Counted from the stretch's first letter, positions 1 to 5,811 are shown. The stretch: DNA of 5,927 nt from Deltaproteobacteria bacterium (GCA_030642325.1 DAOWNY010000116.1:1-5927); one strand, 5' to 3'. The notes: generated by a model from the sequence alone, not told the origin. Program-made: numbers and translations.

Positions 1-558
1 AGGATTACGTTTTAATGCTTCGTCAATCATTTGACGGGCTTCAGTGATTTTGTGCCCCAGTTCCTTAATCAAAATATCTTCCACCTGCTTTTTGATGTCC
101 TCCGGTTCGGATGCTGCCGGAATCATATCTTCTCTCATCAGGGCAAATTTACCCACTTTACCGTGGAGAGTGGCAACAATTTTTTCTGCCAGCCGTCCTC
201 CCACCCCTTTCAGCTTTTTTAGGGTATCTAAATCTCTTTCTTCAATCGCCCGGGTAATAATATGTATTGGCAAGGTCAATGCTTTGACGGCTTTGGTGGG
301 ACCGATTGTTTCCACCTGGATAAATTTCTCAAAAAATTCTCTTTCCGGTTCCAAATTAAAACCAATCAGCAAGGGCTTGGGCTGACGTTCGCTTTGGTGG
401 TAAGAAATATATACTGTTACCTCATCACCCACTTGCCTGGCATTATAAGTTTGCCTGATTATCGTCGGGAGCATGACTTCGTACCCCAGTCCGTTAACCA
501 GAACTACAATGCGGTCCGCTTCCTTTTTAAAGAGTTTTCCTTCCAGGTAGGTGATCAT
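1..558 (-). CDS. ruvA: Holliday junction branch migration protein RuvA, C-terminus cut by left window edge
   Basis: RuvA tetramers bind the four-way Holliday junction and load the RuvB helicase for branch migration. The frame is open from ATG (558) to the window edge, giving 186 residues; the family usually has about 190-210, so only a few are missing. Seen in the sequence: an OB-fold N-terminus beginning MITYLEGKLF with the NGLGYEV strand at about 22-28; a first helix-hairpin-helix around 82-97 (VETIGPTKAVKAL); a second around 117-133 (KGVGGRLAEKIVATL); and a C-terminal helical RuvB-binding domain from about 153. The usual acidic-pin segment (RED in E. coli) is replaced by about residues 54-62, HQSERQPKP, keeping one acid (E57). 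The start ATG overlaps the ruvC TGA as ATGA, which implies translational coupling and fixes the start. Identification is firm despite divergence; the pin change is seen, its effect is inferred. Confidence 0.93.
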   Translation of the reverse strand, partial: MITYLEGKLFKKEADRIVVLVNGLGYEVMLPTIIRQTYNARQVGDEVTVYISYHQSERQPKPLLIGFNLEPEREFFEKFIQVETIGPTKAVKALTLPIHIITRAIEERDLDTLKKLKGVGGRLAEKIVATLHGKVGKFALMREDMIPAASEPEDIKKQVEDILIKELGHKITEARQMIDEALKRNP

Positions 559-1058
559 CCGGTTTTCCCTATTTTAAAAAAAGAAGGGGGTAATCTAAAT
601 ATCCCGGTGAGGGCCAGGGCAAGAGCATCGGAAGCATGATCCGGCGTTATTTTATCGGGGAGATTCAAGGTATTTCTAACCGCCTTTTCGACCTGCGCTT
701 TTTTTGCTCTTCCGTTTCCCGTGAGCGCTTTTTTAACTTCGGTGGGTTTCACGTCCATAGTCTCCACCTGCAGATGATGGGCGGCGACGTAAATAGCCCC
801 CTTAACTTCTCCTGTCCTGGTAGATACCCAGGCCGTCTTTTCACTGACAAAGACATCTTCGATTACCATCAGACCCGGTGACCACTCCTGCAAAAGATGG
901 GAAACCTCTTCGTGGATAATGCCGAGACGCCGGGGTATAAGAGTTCGCGGAGCGGTCCTGATGCATCCCCAGGTGCAGGCCCTGGCGTTTCTGCCTTCCA
1001 CCTCAATAATCGCATATCCGGTAGCCGCCAGTCCCGGGTCAATGCCGATTACTTTCAT
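555..1058 (-). CDS. ruvC: Crossover junction endodeoxyribonuclease RuvC
   Basis: RuvC is a dimeric, Mg2+-dependent nuclease of the RNase H-like fold that cuts Holliday junctions symmetrically during recombinational repair. The 167-residue length is normal for the family (about 160-190). The acidic catalytic set is present: D7 in IGIDPGL, E67 in VIEDVF, and D140/D144 in PDHASDALALAL. F70 matches the stacking Phe (F69 of E. coli), and GNGRAKKAQV (114-123) matches the basic GxGxAxKxQV segment. After F70, the usual KNxxSALKLGQARG stretch is replaced by SEKTAWVSTRTGEVKG, so the conserved Asn and the ALKLGQ block are missing. It lies 21 nt after yebC and overlaps ruvA by 4 nt. No strong Shine-Dalgarno precedes ATG 1058, but the start is fixed by MKVIGIDPG, the canonical N-terminus. 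It is very likely active, because all catalytic acids remain. Confidence 0.95.
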   Translation of the reverse strand: MKVIGIDPGLAATGYAIIEVEGRNARACTWGCIRTAPRTLIPRRLGIIHEEVSHLLQEWSPGLMVIEDVFVSEKTAWVSTRTGEVKGAIYVAAHHLQVETMDVKPTEVKKALTGNGRAKKAQVEKAVRNTLNLPDKITPDHASDALALALTGIFRLPPSFFKIGKTG

Positions 1059-1079
1059 GGGGCAGTCTCATTTTGAGGA

Positions 1080-1829
1080 TTATTCATTCATCTCTTCGAG
1101 TATGTTTTCCGGGATATCAAAATTGGCATAGACATGTTGAACGTCTTCGTGATCCTCCAGGGCATTCATCAACCGGAGCATTTGATGAGCCTCTTTCTCC
1201 TGCAGTTTAACATAATTTTGAGGTATCATGGTAATTTCGGCTAAGGTATAGCCCATATTATTTTCATCAATCGAGTTTTTTACTTCATAAAAGCTGTCAA
1301 CTGCAGTTATGACATCAAAGGTTGATCCATCTTCCCTGATATCTTCTGCTCCGGCCTCCAGGGCCACCTCCATCAATTTTTCTTCATCGACTTTATCACT
1401 TTCAAATACAATCAACCCCTTTTTTTCAAATATCCAGGAAACACAGCCGTTTTCACCCAGATTCCCATTATTTCTGGAAAAAATATGGCGTAGATCCGCA
1501 GCTATCCTCTTTTTATTGTCGGTCATAATTTCCAGAAAAACCGCTACTCCTGCGGGTCCGTAGCCTTCATAGGTTAACTCTTCGTAGGATGCTCCATCAA
1601 GTCCGCCGGCTCCCTTTTTTATTGCCCTATCAATATTGTCTTTTGGCATATTCTCTGATTTGGCCGAAGTTACGGCAGTTCTAAGGCGCGGGTTTGCTTC
1701 CAGATCTCCTCCTCCCATTCGTGCAGCCACGGTGATCTCTTTAATCAATTTGGTAAATATTTTTCCCCGTTTGGCATCGACAGCACCTTTTTTACGCTTG
1801 ATTGTGCTCCATTTAGAATGACCTGACAT
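1080..1829 (-). CDS. yebC: YebC/PmpR/TACO1-family protein
   Basis: This 249-residue protein shows the whole YebC signature: MSGHSKWSTIKRKKGAVDAK at the N-terminus followed by KRGKIFTKL, MPKDNIDRAIKKG at about 62-74, TYEGYGPAGVAV around 87-98, and an acidic C-terminal domain ending EEMNE. The family was annotated as DNA-binding transcription regulators (PmpR and others); mitochondrial TACO1 and bacterial YebC proteins are now tied to translation and relief of ribosome stalling. The start is placed at 1829 rather than the in-frame ATG at 1883: family proteins begin M(A/S)GHSKW, and AGAGAGG stands 5 nt before this ATG, whereas the 18 extra residues match nothing in the family. It is first in the yebC-ruvC-ruvA operon, a linkage seen in many bacteria, and is divergent from the EF-G gene. 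No anomalies in length or motifs. Confidence 0.96.
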   Translation of the reverse strand: MSGHSKWSTIKRKKGAVDAKRGKIFTKLIKEITVAARMGGGDLEANPRLRTAVTSAKSENMPKDNIDRAIKKGAGGLDGASYEELTYEGYGPAGVAVFLEIMTDNKKRIAADLRHIFSRNNGNLGENGCVSWIFEKKGLIVFESDKVDEEKLMEVALEAGAEDIREDGSTFDVITAVDSFYEVKNSIDENNMGYTLAEITMIPQNYVKLQEKEAHQMLRLMNALEDHEDVQHVYANFDIPENILEEMNE

Positions 1830-1834
1830 GGAAA

Positions 1835-1841
1835 CCTCTCT
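1835..1841 (-). promoter_or_regulatory. Shine-Dalgarno site deciding the yebC start
   Basis: AGAGAGG on the minus strand, 5 nt before ATG 1829. It supports the shorter YebC start over the upstream in-frame ATG at 1883. Its first bases overlap the TAG stop (1840-1842) of a possible 21-codon leader ORF. Confidence 0.75.
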
Positions 1842-1859
1842 AAAAATTGAAATTAATAG

Positions 1860-1903
1860 TTTTCGAGGATTCAAGTTTAACAATGCAGGATTCGAAAATC
1901 CTC
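1860..1903 (-). promoter_or_regulatory. Structured yebC leader with repeated AGGATTC and a UUCG-loop hairpin
   Basis: On the minus strand AGGATT-TTCG-AATCCT (1902-1887) is a perfect 6-bp stem with a UUCG loop, closed by U-A rather than the extra-stable C-G. The plus-strand heptamer AGGATTC occurs twice, at 1866-1872 and 1887-1893, 21 bp apart (two helical turns). AATCCTC (1897-1903) could alternatively pair with GAGGATT (1865-1871), and TTTTCGA (1860-1866) is the inverse of TCGAAAA (1892-1898). No T-run follows in the direction of yebC transcription, so it does not look like a terminator. It could be an operator or an mRNA leader structure; function is inference. I found no convincing minus-strand -35/-10 pair nearby. 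Confidence 0.35.
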
Positions 1904-1972
1904 ATAAAAAAAAGACAGGCTAAGTAGCTTTATGCTTTCAAAAAACAAAAAAGTGTTTTTTTGCCTGATCAA

Positions 1973-2000
1973 TAGATTTAACTCATTAAATTGTTATAAT
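1973..2000 (+). promoter_or_regulatory. Extended -10 promoter for the EF-G gene
   Basis: A perfect TATAAT lies at 1995-2000, preceded by TG one base upstream (1992-1993), making an extended -10 (TGtTATAAT). The best -35 candidate is weak: TAGATT at 1973-1978, 16 bp upstream, three of six bases matching TTGACA. Extended -10 promoters tolerate poor -35 boxes. Transcription would start near 2006-2008, giving a leader of about 175 nt before the EF-G ATG. Confidence 0.6.
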
Positions 2001-2065
2001 AAATATCATATTTACTTACCTTTGAAAAGAAAAATATTACCACTGCGGCAATTAAAAGCACTATA

Positions 2066-2117
2066 CCGGCAAATCAGGCAATTCTCAATATCGTTTTTAC
2101 GATTGCCGGAGTTTTTT
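2066..2117 (+). terminator. Terminator-like hairpin in the EF-G leader (possible attenuator)
   Basis: CCGGCAAATC (2066-2075) pairs with GATTGCCGG (2101-2109) with one bulged A, and the 3' arm is followed two bases later by six T (2112-2117). This has the layout of an intrinsic terminator inside the leader, about 65 nt before the EF-G start. The same 3' arm could instead pair with GGCAAT at 2047-2052 or 2077-2082, and a smaller hairpin ATCGT-TTTT-ACGAT (2090-2103) competes with all of them. The loop of the main hairpin is long (25 nt), which lowers confidence in termination. It may be a genuine attenuator or only a leader structure; it matches no riboswitch class I recognise. Confidence 0.4.
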
Positions 2118-2171
2118 ATCGGTTGCTTTGCTCAGCCAATTCTGGTAAAAAGATAAAGTAAATAAATATTT

Positions 2172-2178
2172 AAGGAGA
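2172..2178 (+). promoter_or_regulatory. Strong Shine-Dalgarno for the EF-G gene
   Basis: AAGGAGA stands 4 nt before ATG 2183 in an A/T-rich setting. It is the best ribosome site in the window, fitting a highly expressed translation factor, and it fixes the start. Confidence 0.85.
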
Positions 2179-2182
2179 TTAT

Positions 2183-4252
2183 ATGTCAGGGAATATTAGA
2201 AATATTGGAATTGCTGCCCATATTGACGCCGGAAAGACGACGGTTACCGAGAGAATACTCTTTTTTACCGGGGTGACCCATCGGATCGGGGAAGTTCATG
2301 ATGGTGATGCAACCATGGATTTCATGAAGCAGGAGCAGGAACGGGGGATCACCATAGCATCGGCGGCAATTAGTTGCGAGTGGCGGAATTACCAGATTAA
2401 TATCATTGATACTCCCGGGCATATTGATTTTACCCTGGAGGTGGAAAGATCACTTAGGGTTTTGGACGGCATGGTAGGGATTTTTTGCGCCGTTTCAGGG
2501 GTGGAACCTCAATCGGAAACCGTCTGGAGACAAGCAGACCGCTATAATATTCCCCGGTTGGTTTTTATCAATAAGATGGACCGAGTGGGGGCTGATTTTG
2601 ACCATTGCGTTGAAATGATAGACAGTGAACTTGCGGCCAACCCGGTAAAATTTCAAATTCCCATCGGATCAGAAGATAACTTCCAGGGGATTGTTGATCT
2701 GGTACGGATGAAGGCCTATTATTTTCACGATCTGGACCAGAGCGAAGAAGAGATTCCCAGCTCTCTAATAAAGAAGGCACAAGCCGAGCGGATTAATTTG
2801 ATCGAAAAACTGGCTGAGTACGATGACGGTTTAATGGAGAAATATCTGGAAGATGCAAAGATAGATGAGGAGGAAATTATCTCAAGCGCTAGAAAATGTA
2901 TTATCAAATCTTTCTTTACACCGGTATTTTGTGGGGCGGCTTATAAGAATAAGGGGGTTAGACTTCTGCTCGATGCCATCACGAATTACCTTCCCTCGCC
3001 CATTGATGCGGGAAACATAGTCGCAGTTGACAGGGATGATCCGGCAAAGACCATTTTACTTAAACCCTCTCTCAATGAACCATTCAGTGCCCTGGCCTTT
3101 AAGGTGGTAAATGATATCCACTTGGGGCAGCAGACTTTTGTAAGGGTCTATTCCGGAACTCTGGAATCGGGGATGCGTATATTAAATATAACTAAAGGGG
3201 AGAAGGAAAGGGTATCACGTATTTTGAGGATACATGCCAAAAGGAGGAAAGAAATAAAAAAAGTGTCTGCCGGAGATATTGTTGCCTTAATCGGAATGAA
3301 ATGCACTTCTACCGGTGATACCCTTTCCATTGGGGAGCGTCCGTTCCTTCTTGAGAGAATTTTAATTCCCAAGACGGTAACTTCGGTTCGAGTGAATGCT
3401 GTCTCATCCCCGGATAAAGATAAACTGGGGGTTGCTTTAAGACAGATGGGCAAAGAAGATCCTTCCTTCACCACCCGAATTGATCCTGATACTGATGAGA
3501 CCATTATTTCCGGTATGGGCGAACTTCACCTGGAAGTTATCGCAGACAGGATTAAAACAGAATACAATCTGGATATTGAAGTGGGTGAACCCAAGGTGGC
3601 TTACAAGGAAACAATATCTTTTGAGTCCAGCGGCAACAAGAAGTTTGTGAAGCAAACCGGAGGAAGGGGACAATACGGCCATTGCGTTTTCAAATTGGAG
3701 CCCAACGTAGATCTTGGCTTTGAATTCATAAATTCCATCAAAGGGGGGGTGATTCCCCAGGAATATATCAAGTCGATTGAGAGGGGAATAATTGATGCCA
3801 TGGAAAAAGGAATTTATGCCGATTATCCGGTGGTTGATGTTAAGGTTACCCTTCTGGATGGAAGCTATCATCCTGTGGATTCTTCGGAAATGGCCTTTAG
3901 AACCGCCGCTTCAATCTGTTTTAAGGAAGCCTTCCGAAAGGCTGGTCCCAAGCTATTGGAACCCATCATGAGAATCGAAATTAATACTCCGGATGAACAT
4001 ATCGGACCTATCGTGGGAGATATTAATAGACGAAGGGGTAATATTGACAACATGAGACGTTTTAGAAAAGGTTCCCAGAAGCTGAAAGGTCAGGTTCCCT
4101 TAAAGGAGATGTTTGGATATGCCACCAGTCTCAGGACATTATCGAGTGGAAGGGCCAACTACAGCATGGAGTTTGATCGGTATGAGGCGATCCCGAAAAG
4201 GGAGGAAGAGAAAATTGTAGAAGCGGTAAAAGAAAATAGAAAAAAAGGATAG
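2183..4252 (+). CDS. fusA: Translation elongation factor G (GTPase), probably spd-type
   Basis: EF-G drives tRNA-mRNA translocation on the ribosome using GTP, and with RRF helps split ribosomes after termination. At 689 residues it is full length (family about 690-705). Visible motifs: P-loop AHIDAGKTT (12-20), switch I RGITI with T57, DTPGH (76-80) with catalytic H80, NKMD (130-133) and the G5-like CGAAYKNKG (250-258); domain II about 297-385; domain III with GMGELHLE (444-451); domain IV with GGRGQYGH (493-500) and the tip loop SYHPVDSSEM (561-570), including H563 equivalent to the E. coli tip histidine; domain V ending FGYATSLRTLSSGRANYSMEF. The short N-terminus and FCAVSGVEPQSETVWRQADR (101-120) recall the spd/mitochondrial-like EF-G1 group. 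The intact tip suggests a translocase, whereas spd-type EF-G2 of Borrelia acts in recycling. It is not beside rpsL, rpsG or tuf, so another EF-G gene may exist elsewhere. The subtype is my reading, not proven. Confidence 0.96.
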   Translation: MSGNIRNIGIAAHIDAGKTTVTERILFFTGVTHRIGEVHDGDATMDFMKQEQERGITIASAAISCEWRNYQINIIDTPGHIDFTLEVERSLRVLDGMVGIFCAVSGVEPQSETVWRQADRYNIPRLVFINKMDRVGADFDHCVEMIDSELAANPVKFQIPIGSEDNFQGIVDLVRMKAYYFHDLDQSEEEIPSSLIKKAQAERINLIEKLAEYDDGLMEKYLEDAKIDEEEIISSARKCIIKSFFTPVFCGAAYKNKGVRLLLDAITNYLPSPIDAGNIVAVDRDDPAKTILLKPSLNEPFSALAFKVVNDIHLGQQTFVRVYSGTLESGMRILNITKGEKERVSRILRIHAKRRKEIKKVSAGDIVALIGMKCTSTGDTLSIGERPFLLERILIPKTVTSVRVNAVSSPDKDKLGVALRQMGKEDPSFTTRIDPDTDETIISGMGELHLEVIADRIKTEYNLDIEVGEPKVAYKETISFESSGNKKFVKQTGGRGQYGHCVFKLEPNVDLGFEFINSIKGGVIPQEYIKSIERGIIDAMEKGIYADYPVVDVKVTLLDGSYHPVDSSEMAFRTAASICFKEAFRKAGPKLLEPIMRIEINTPDEHIGPIVGDINRRRGNIDNMRRFRKGSQKLKGQVPLKEMFGYATSLRTLSSGRANYSMEFDRYEAIPKREEEKIVEAVKENRKKG

Positions 4253-4268
4253 AAGAGTATATATTTTT

Positions 4269-4298
4269 CCCGGATCGCCGGCTAACCGGAAAACCGGG
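4269..4298 (+). repeat. Nested CCGG hairpin between the EF-G and DUF362 genes
   Basis: Four CCGG tetramers start at 4270, 4278, 4286 and 4294, exactly 8 bp apart. The outer pair (CCCGG 4269-4273 with CCGGG 4294-4298) and the inner pair (4278-4281 with 4286-4289) can fold into one hairpin with a symmetric 4x4 internal loop and a CTAA end loop. No T-run follows directly; the next T-rich stretch is TGTTTTG about 10 nt downstream. It may be a weak terminator, an mRNA processing or stability element, or a binding site; the sequence alone does not decide. Confidence 0.5.
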
Positions 4299-4319
4299 GA
4301 ATAGAATGTTTTGTAATAT

Positions 4320-4324
4320 GGTGA
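4320..4324 (+). promoter_or_regulatory. Weak Shine-Dalgarno for the DUF362 gene
   Basis: GGTGA lies 6 nt before ATG 4331. It is complementary to the distal part of the usual 16S anti-Shine-Dalgarno (TAAGGAGGTGA) rather than its core, so weaker initiation than for EF-G is expected. ATG 4318 and GTG 4321 just upstream are out of frame and were not chosen. Confidence 0.5.
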
Positions 4325-4330
4325 AATTGA

Positions 4331-5509
4331 ATGAAGAGTTGGCAGACAGTTTCCGTATCCGGAGGTTTGGGGGCCTATGAGAATACCTTTGAATCGCTGG
4401 GACGGATTTCTATTCCGGATTTAAGAGAAAAAAAAATGCTCATCAAACCCAATGCCGGTAGGATGTTTAAACCGGGAGAAGGGGTTACTACCGATCCCCA
4501 GGTGGTGGCAGGAGTGATCGATTTTTTGCGGAAGAGGGGAGGGGAGAAGATTTTTTTGGGGGAAAGCCCCATCCTTGGAGTTAAAACTCTGGAAGCACTG
4601 GAAATTACGGGAATTGCAGAAGTTTGCCGCAAAAGAGATATTCCGTTAATTGACCTGGATTACGAACCTCCGGTGGTCACCCCGGTAAAAAAGGGGAAGC
4701 TTCTGCGGAGTTTAAAGATTTGCAGGGAGGTTGTTAACGCCGACTTTATTGTCTCCGTTCCGGTGATGAAGACTCACATGCATACCGTTGTAAGTTTAGG
4801 GATCAAGAACATGAAGGGATGCCTGAGAAAAAAAGAGAAAGTACGTCTTCATCAGATTGAGCGGAAGGAAGAAATTTGTGGGACCAATAAGACTCTCGAT
4901 ATCGCCATCGCCGATATGACTACCGTGCTTCTGCCGGATCTTACAGTGGTAGACGGAACAGTGGGGATGGAGGGATTCGGACCCAGCAGCGGTGATAAAA
5001 AACCGTTTGGAGTTGTGGTTTCGGGTATTGATCCGTTTTTAACCGATGCGGTCAGCGCAACATTAATGGGAATTGATCCGGAAAAAATTCCTCATCTGGT
5101 CCTCTCGGCCCTTAGAAAAAAGAGGACCGTCCGCCTTGAGGAGGTGAATTTAATTCCCTTTGATGCTATTTCTCGATGGAAAAATCCTTTCGAACTGCCG
5201 CCGCAGGAGATTTCCTGTCAATATCAGCATGTAGTGGTCCACGATCATGATTCTTGCAGTGCCTGCCTTTCATCTGTCATGCTTTTTTTGAAAAGGTACC
5301 AGGAGGCAGTAAAAGATTACCGGCTTTCGGACGGGTGCTTCCACATTGCCCTGGGTAAAGATGTAAATAATTTTCCCGAGGGAACTCTTCTGGTGGGAGA
5401 TTGTGCTGTCAAGCACGGATGTGGAGGAGTTCCCGTTAAAGGTTGCCCCCCGGTTGCTTCGCATATCCTGGAAGTACTGAATGAAAAGGGAAAAAGCAGC
5501 AGCAACTAA
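4331..5509 (+). CDS. DUF362-domain protein with cysteine-rich C-terminus, possible Fe-S protein
   Basis: A 392-residue protein with the DUF362 pattern: LIKPNAGRMFKPGEGVTTDP (37-56), ADFIVSVPVMKTHMHTVVSL (137-156) followed by GIKNMKGC (157-164), and DLTVVDGTVGMEGFGPSSGD (203-222) then SGIDPFLTDAVSATLMGIDP (231-250). The family is widespread in anaerobes and archaea, and its biochemical role is unsettled. Many members carry a ferredoxin-like 4Fe-4S segment. Here the tail instead has CSAC (309-312), C336, C358, C364 and C372 in VKGCPP. The GCPP ending resembles the last cluster ligand of NuoB-like and hydrogenase small subunits, so metal or Fe-S binding is plausible but inferred. No signal peptide or membrane segment is seen, so it is probably cytoplasmic. 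It follows the EF-G gene by 78 nt on the same strand; co-transcription depends on whether the CCGG hairpin terminates. The functional link to EF-G is probably only positional. Confidence 0.88.
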   Translation: MKSWQTVSVSGGLGAYENTFESLGRISIPDLREKKMLIKPNAGRMFKPGEGVTTDPQVVAGVIDFLRKRGGEKIFLGESPILGVKTLEALEITGIAEVCRKRDIPLIDLDYEPPVVTPVKKGKLLRSLKICREVVNADFIVSVPVMKTHMHTVVSLGIKNMKGCLRKKEKVRLHQIERKEEICGTNKTLDIAIADMTTVLLPDLTVVDGTVGMEGFGPSSGDKKPFGVVVSGIDPFLTDAVSATLMGIDPEKIPHLVLSALRKKRTVRLEEVNLIPFDAISRWKNPFELPPQEISCQYQHVVVHDHDSCSACLSSVMLFLKRYQEAVKDYRLSDGCFHIALGKDVNNFPEGTLLVGDCAVKHGCGGVPVKGCPPVASHILEVLNEKGKSSSN

Positions 5510-5642
5510 CCCGGCATGGATCAAAAATAAATTTTCGACAAAAATCCGGATAATATCGTAACCATTTTCTATGTTGAGGATGTACTTTCCCGGGGATTGC
5601 TTTTTCAAACAGCATTGAGTCCGATACGATCTCTATGCCGGG
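5510..5642. repeat. Inverted repeat CCCGGCAT/ATGCCGGG flanking about 117 nt after the DUF362 gene
   Basis: CCCGGCAT (5510-5517) starts immediately after the DUF362 stop codon, and its perfect inverse ATGCCGGG sits at 5635-5642. A further GGATC versus GATCTCT extends the match imperfectly. The interior carries no credible ORF. It could be a long-range stem enclosing the 3' untranslated region or the ends of a tiny inverted-repeat element. No matching target-site duplication is obvious, so a mobile origin is not supported, and eight bases at this distance could be chance. Confidence 0.35.
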
Positions 5643-5711
5643 AGGAATTCGCAGCATTAGAAATTATCCAGCTTATGTATAGATAACACCTTATATATAG
5701 ACACAGACATA
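5643..5711. other. Gene-free AT-rich spacer
   Basis: Together with 5510-5642 and 5712-5847 this makes about 340 nt without a gene. This part contains only A/T-rich sequence (for example TTATATATAGA near 5693) and no ORF or ribosome site I can support. It could contain a promoter, but no -35/-10 pair is convincing. Confidence 0.5.
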
Positions 5712-5766
5712 CCGGGCTTGTCCAACCCCGGATAAGATTGTGGTTCGTTCCTCACGCAATCTATCC
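5712..5766 (+). repeat. Pair of adjoining hairpins upstream of the long palindrome
   Basis: CCGGG (5712-5716) pairs with CCCGG (5727-5731). GGATAAGATTG (5730-5740) pairs with CAATCTATCC (5757-5766) over 10 bp with one bulged A. The second hairpin shares two bases with the first and five (TATCC) with the palindrome that follows, so not all can form at once. With the next element this gives a continuous string of hairpins over 100 nt, as in a structured non-coding RNA or a terminator region; no known RNA family is recognised. Confidence 0.4.
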
Positions 5767-5811
5767 TTATTTCGTTATATCCAGACAACGAAATAAGGAT
5801 AACTTATTTCG
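5762..5811. repeat. Perfect 15-bp inverted repeat with a third, competing arm
   Basis: TATCCTTATTTCGTT (5762-5776) and AACGAAATAAGGATA (5787-5801) are perfect inverses around a 10-nt loop. The core CTTATTTCG occurs again at 5803-5811, so the middle arm CGAAATAAG (5789-5797) can pair either leftward (15 bp) or rightward (9 bp, loop of 5). No T-run follows on either strand, so a classical intrinsic terminator is doubtful, although a bidirectional terminator between converging genes is possible. Operator, recombination site and RNA switch are alternatives. Confidence 0.6.

Larger units (their letters stand above)
1830..2182. other. Divergent intergenic region between yebC and the EF-G gene
   Basis: 353 nt with no credible protein gene. 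From left to right it holds the yebC ribosome site and structured leader (1835-1903), an A/T-only inverted pair AAAAAACA/TGTTTTTT (1940-1947 and 1954-1961, loop of 6), the extended -10 promoter for EF-G (1992-2000), then the EF-G leader with its terminator-like hairpin (2066-2117) and Shine-Dalgarno (2172-2178). A 74-codon open frame at 1932-2156 (plus) crosses the promoter and lacks a ribosome site; I regard it as chance. Confidence 0.7.

Noticed and set aside
31..639. Plus-strand ORFs over the ruvA region (113 and 125 codons)
   Set aside because: They are antisense to a clearly recognised RuvA frame, have no family features, and disappear once ruvA is read on the minus strand.
1830..1883. 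Longer YebC with 18 extra N-terminal residues from ATG 1883
   Set aside because: The family starts at M(A/S)GHSKW, and the Shine-Dalgarno AGAGAGG fits ATG 1829; the extra residues match nothing in the family.
1940..1961. AAAAAACA/TGTTTTTT inverted repeat as a terminator
   Set aside because: The stem is almost entirely A-T pairs with a short loop and no gene ends just upstream on either strand, so a stable terminator is unlikely.
1932..2156. 74-codon plus-strand ORF in the intergenic region
   Set aside because: It begins upstream of and runs through the EF-G promoter, has no ribosome site, and its composition looks like translated A/T-rich spacer.
3148..3871. Minus-strand ORFs of 118 and 144 codons inside the EF-G gene
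   Set aside because: They are antisense shadows of a highly conserved EF-G frame with no recognisable protein features.
5270..5657. Minus-strand ORFs of 112 and 73 codons overlapping the end of DUF362
   Set aside because: They are antisense to the conserved GCPP tail of DUF362, and neither shows a ribosome site or family motif.
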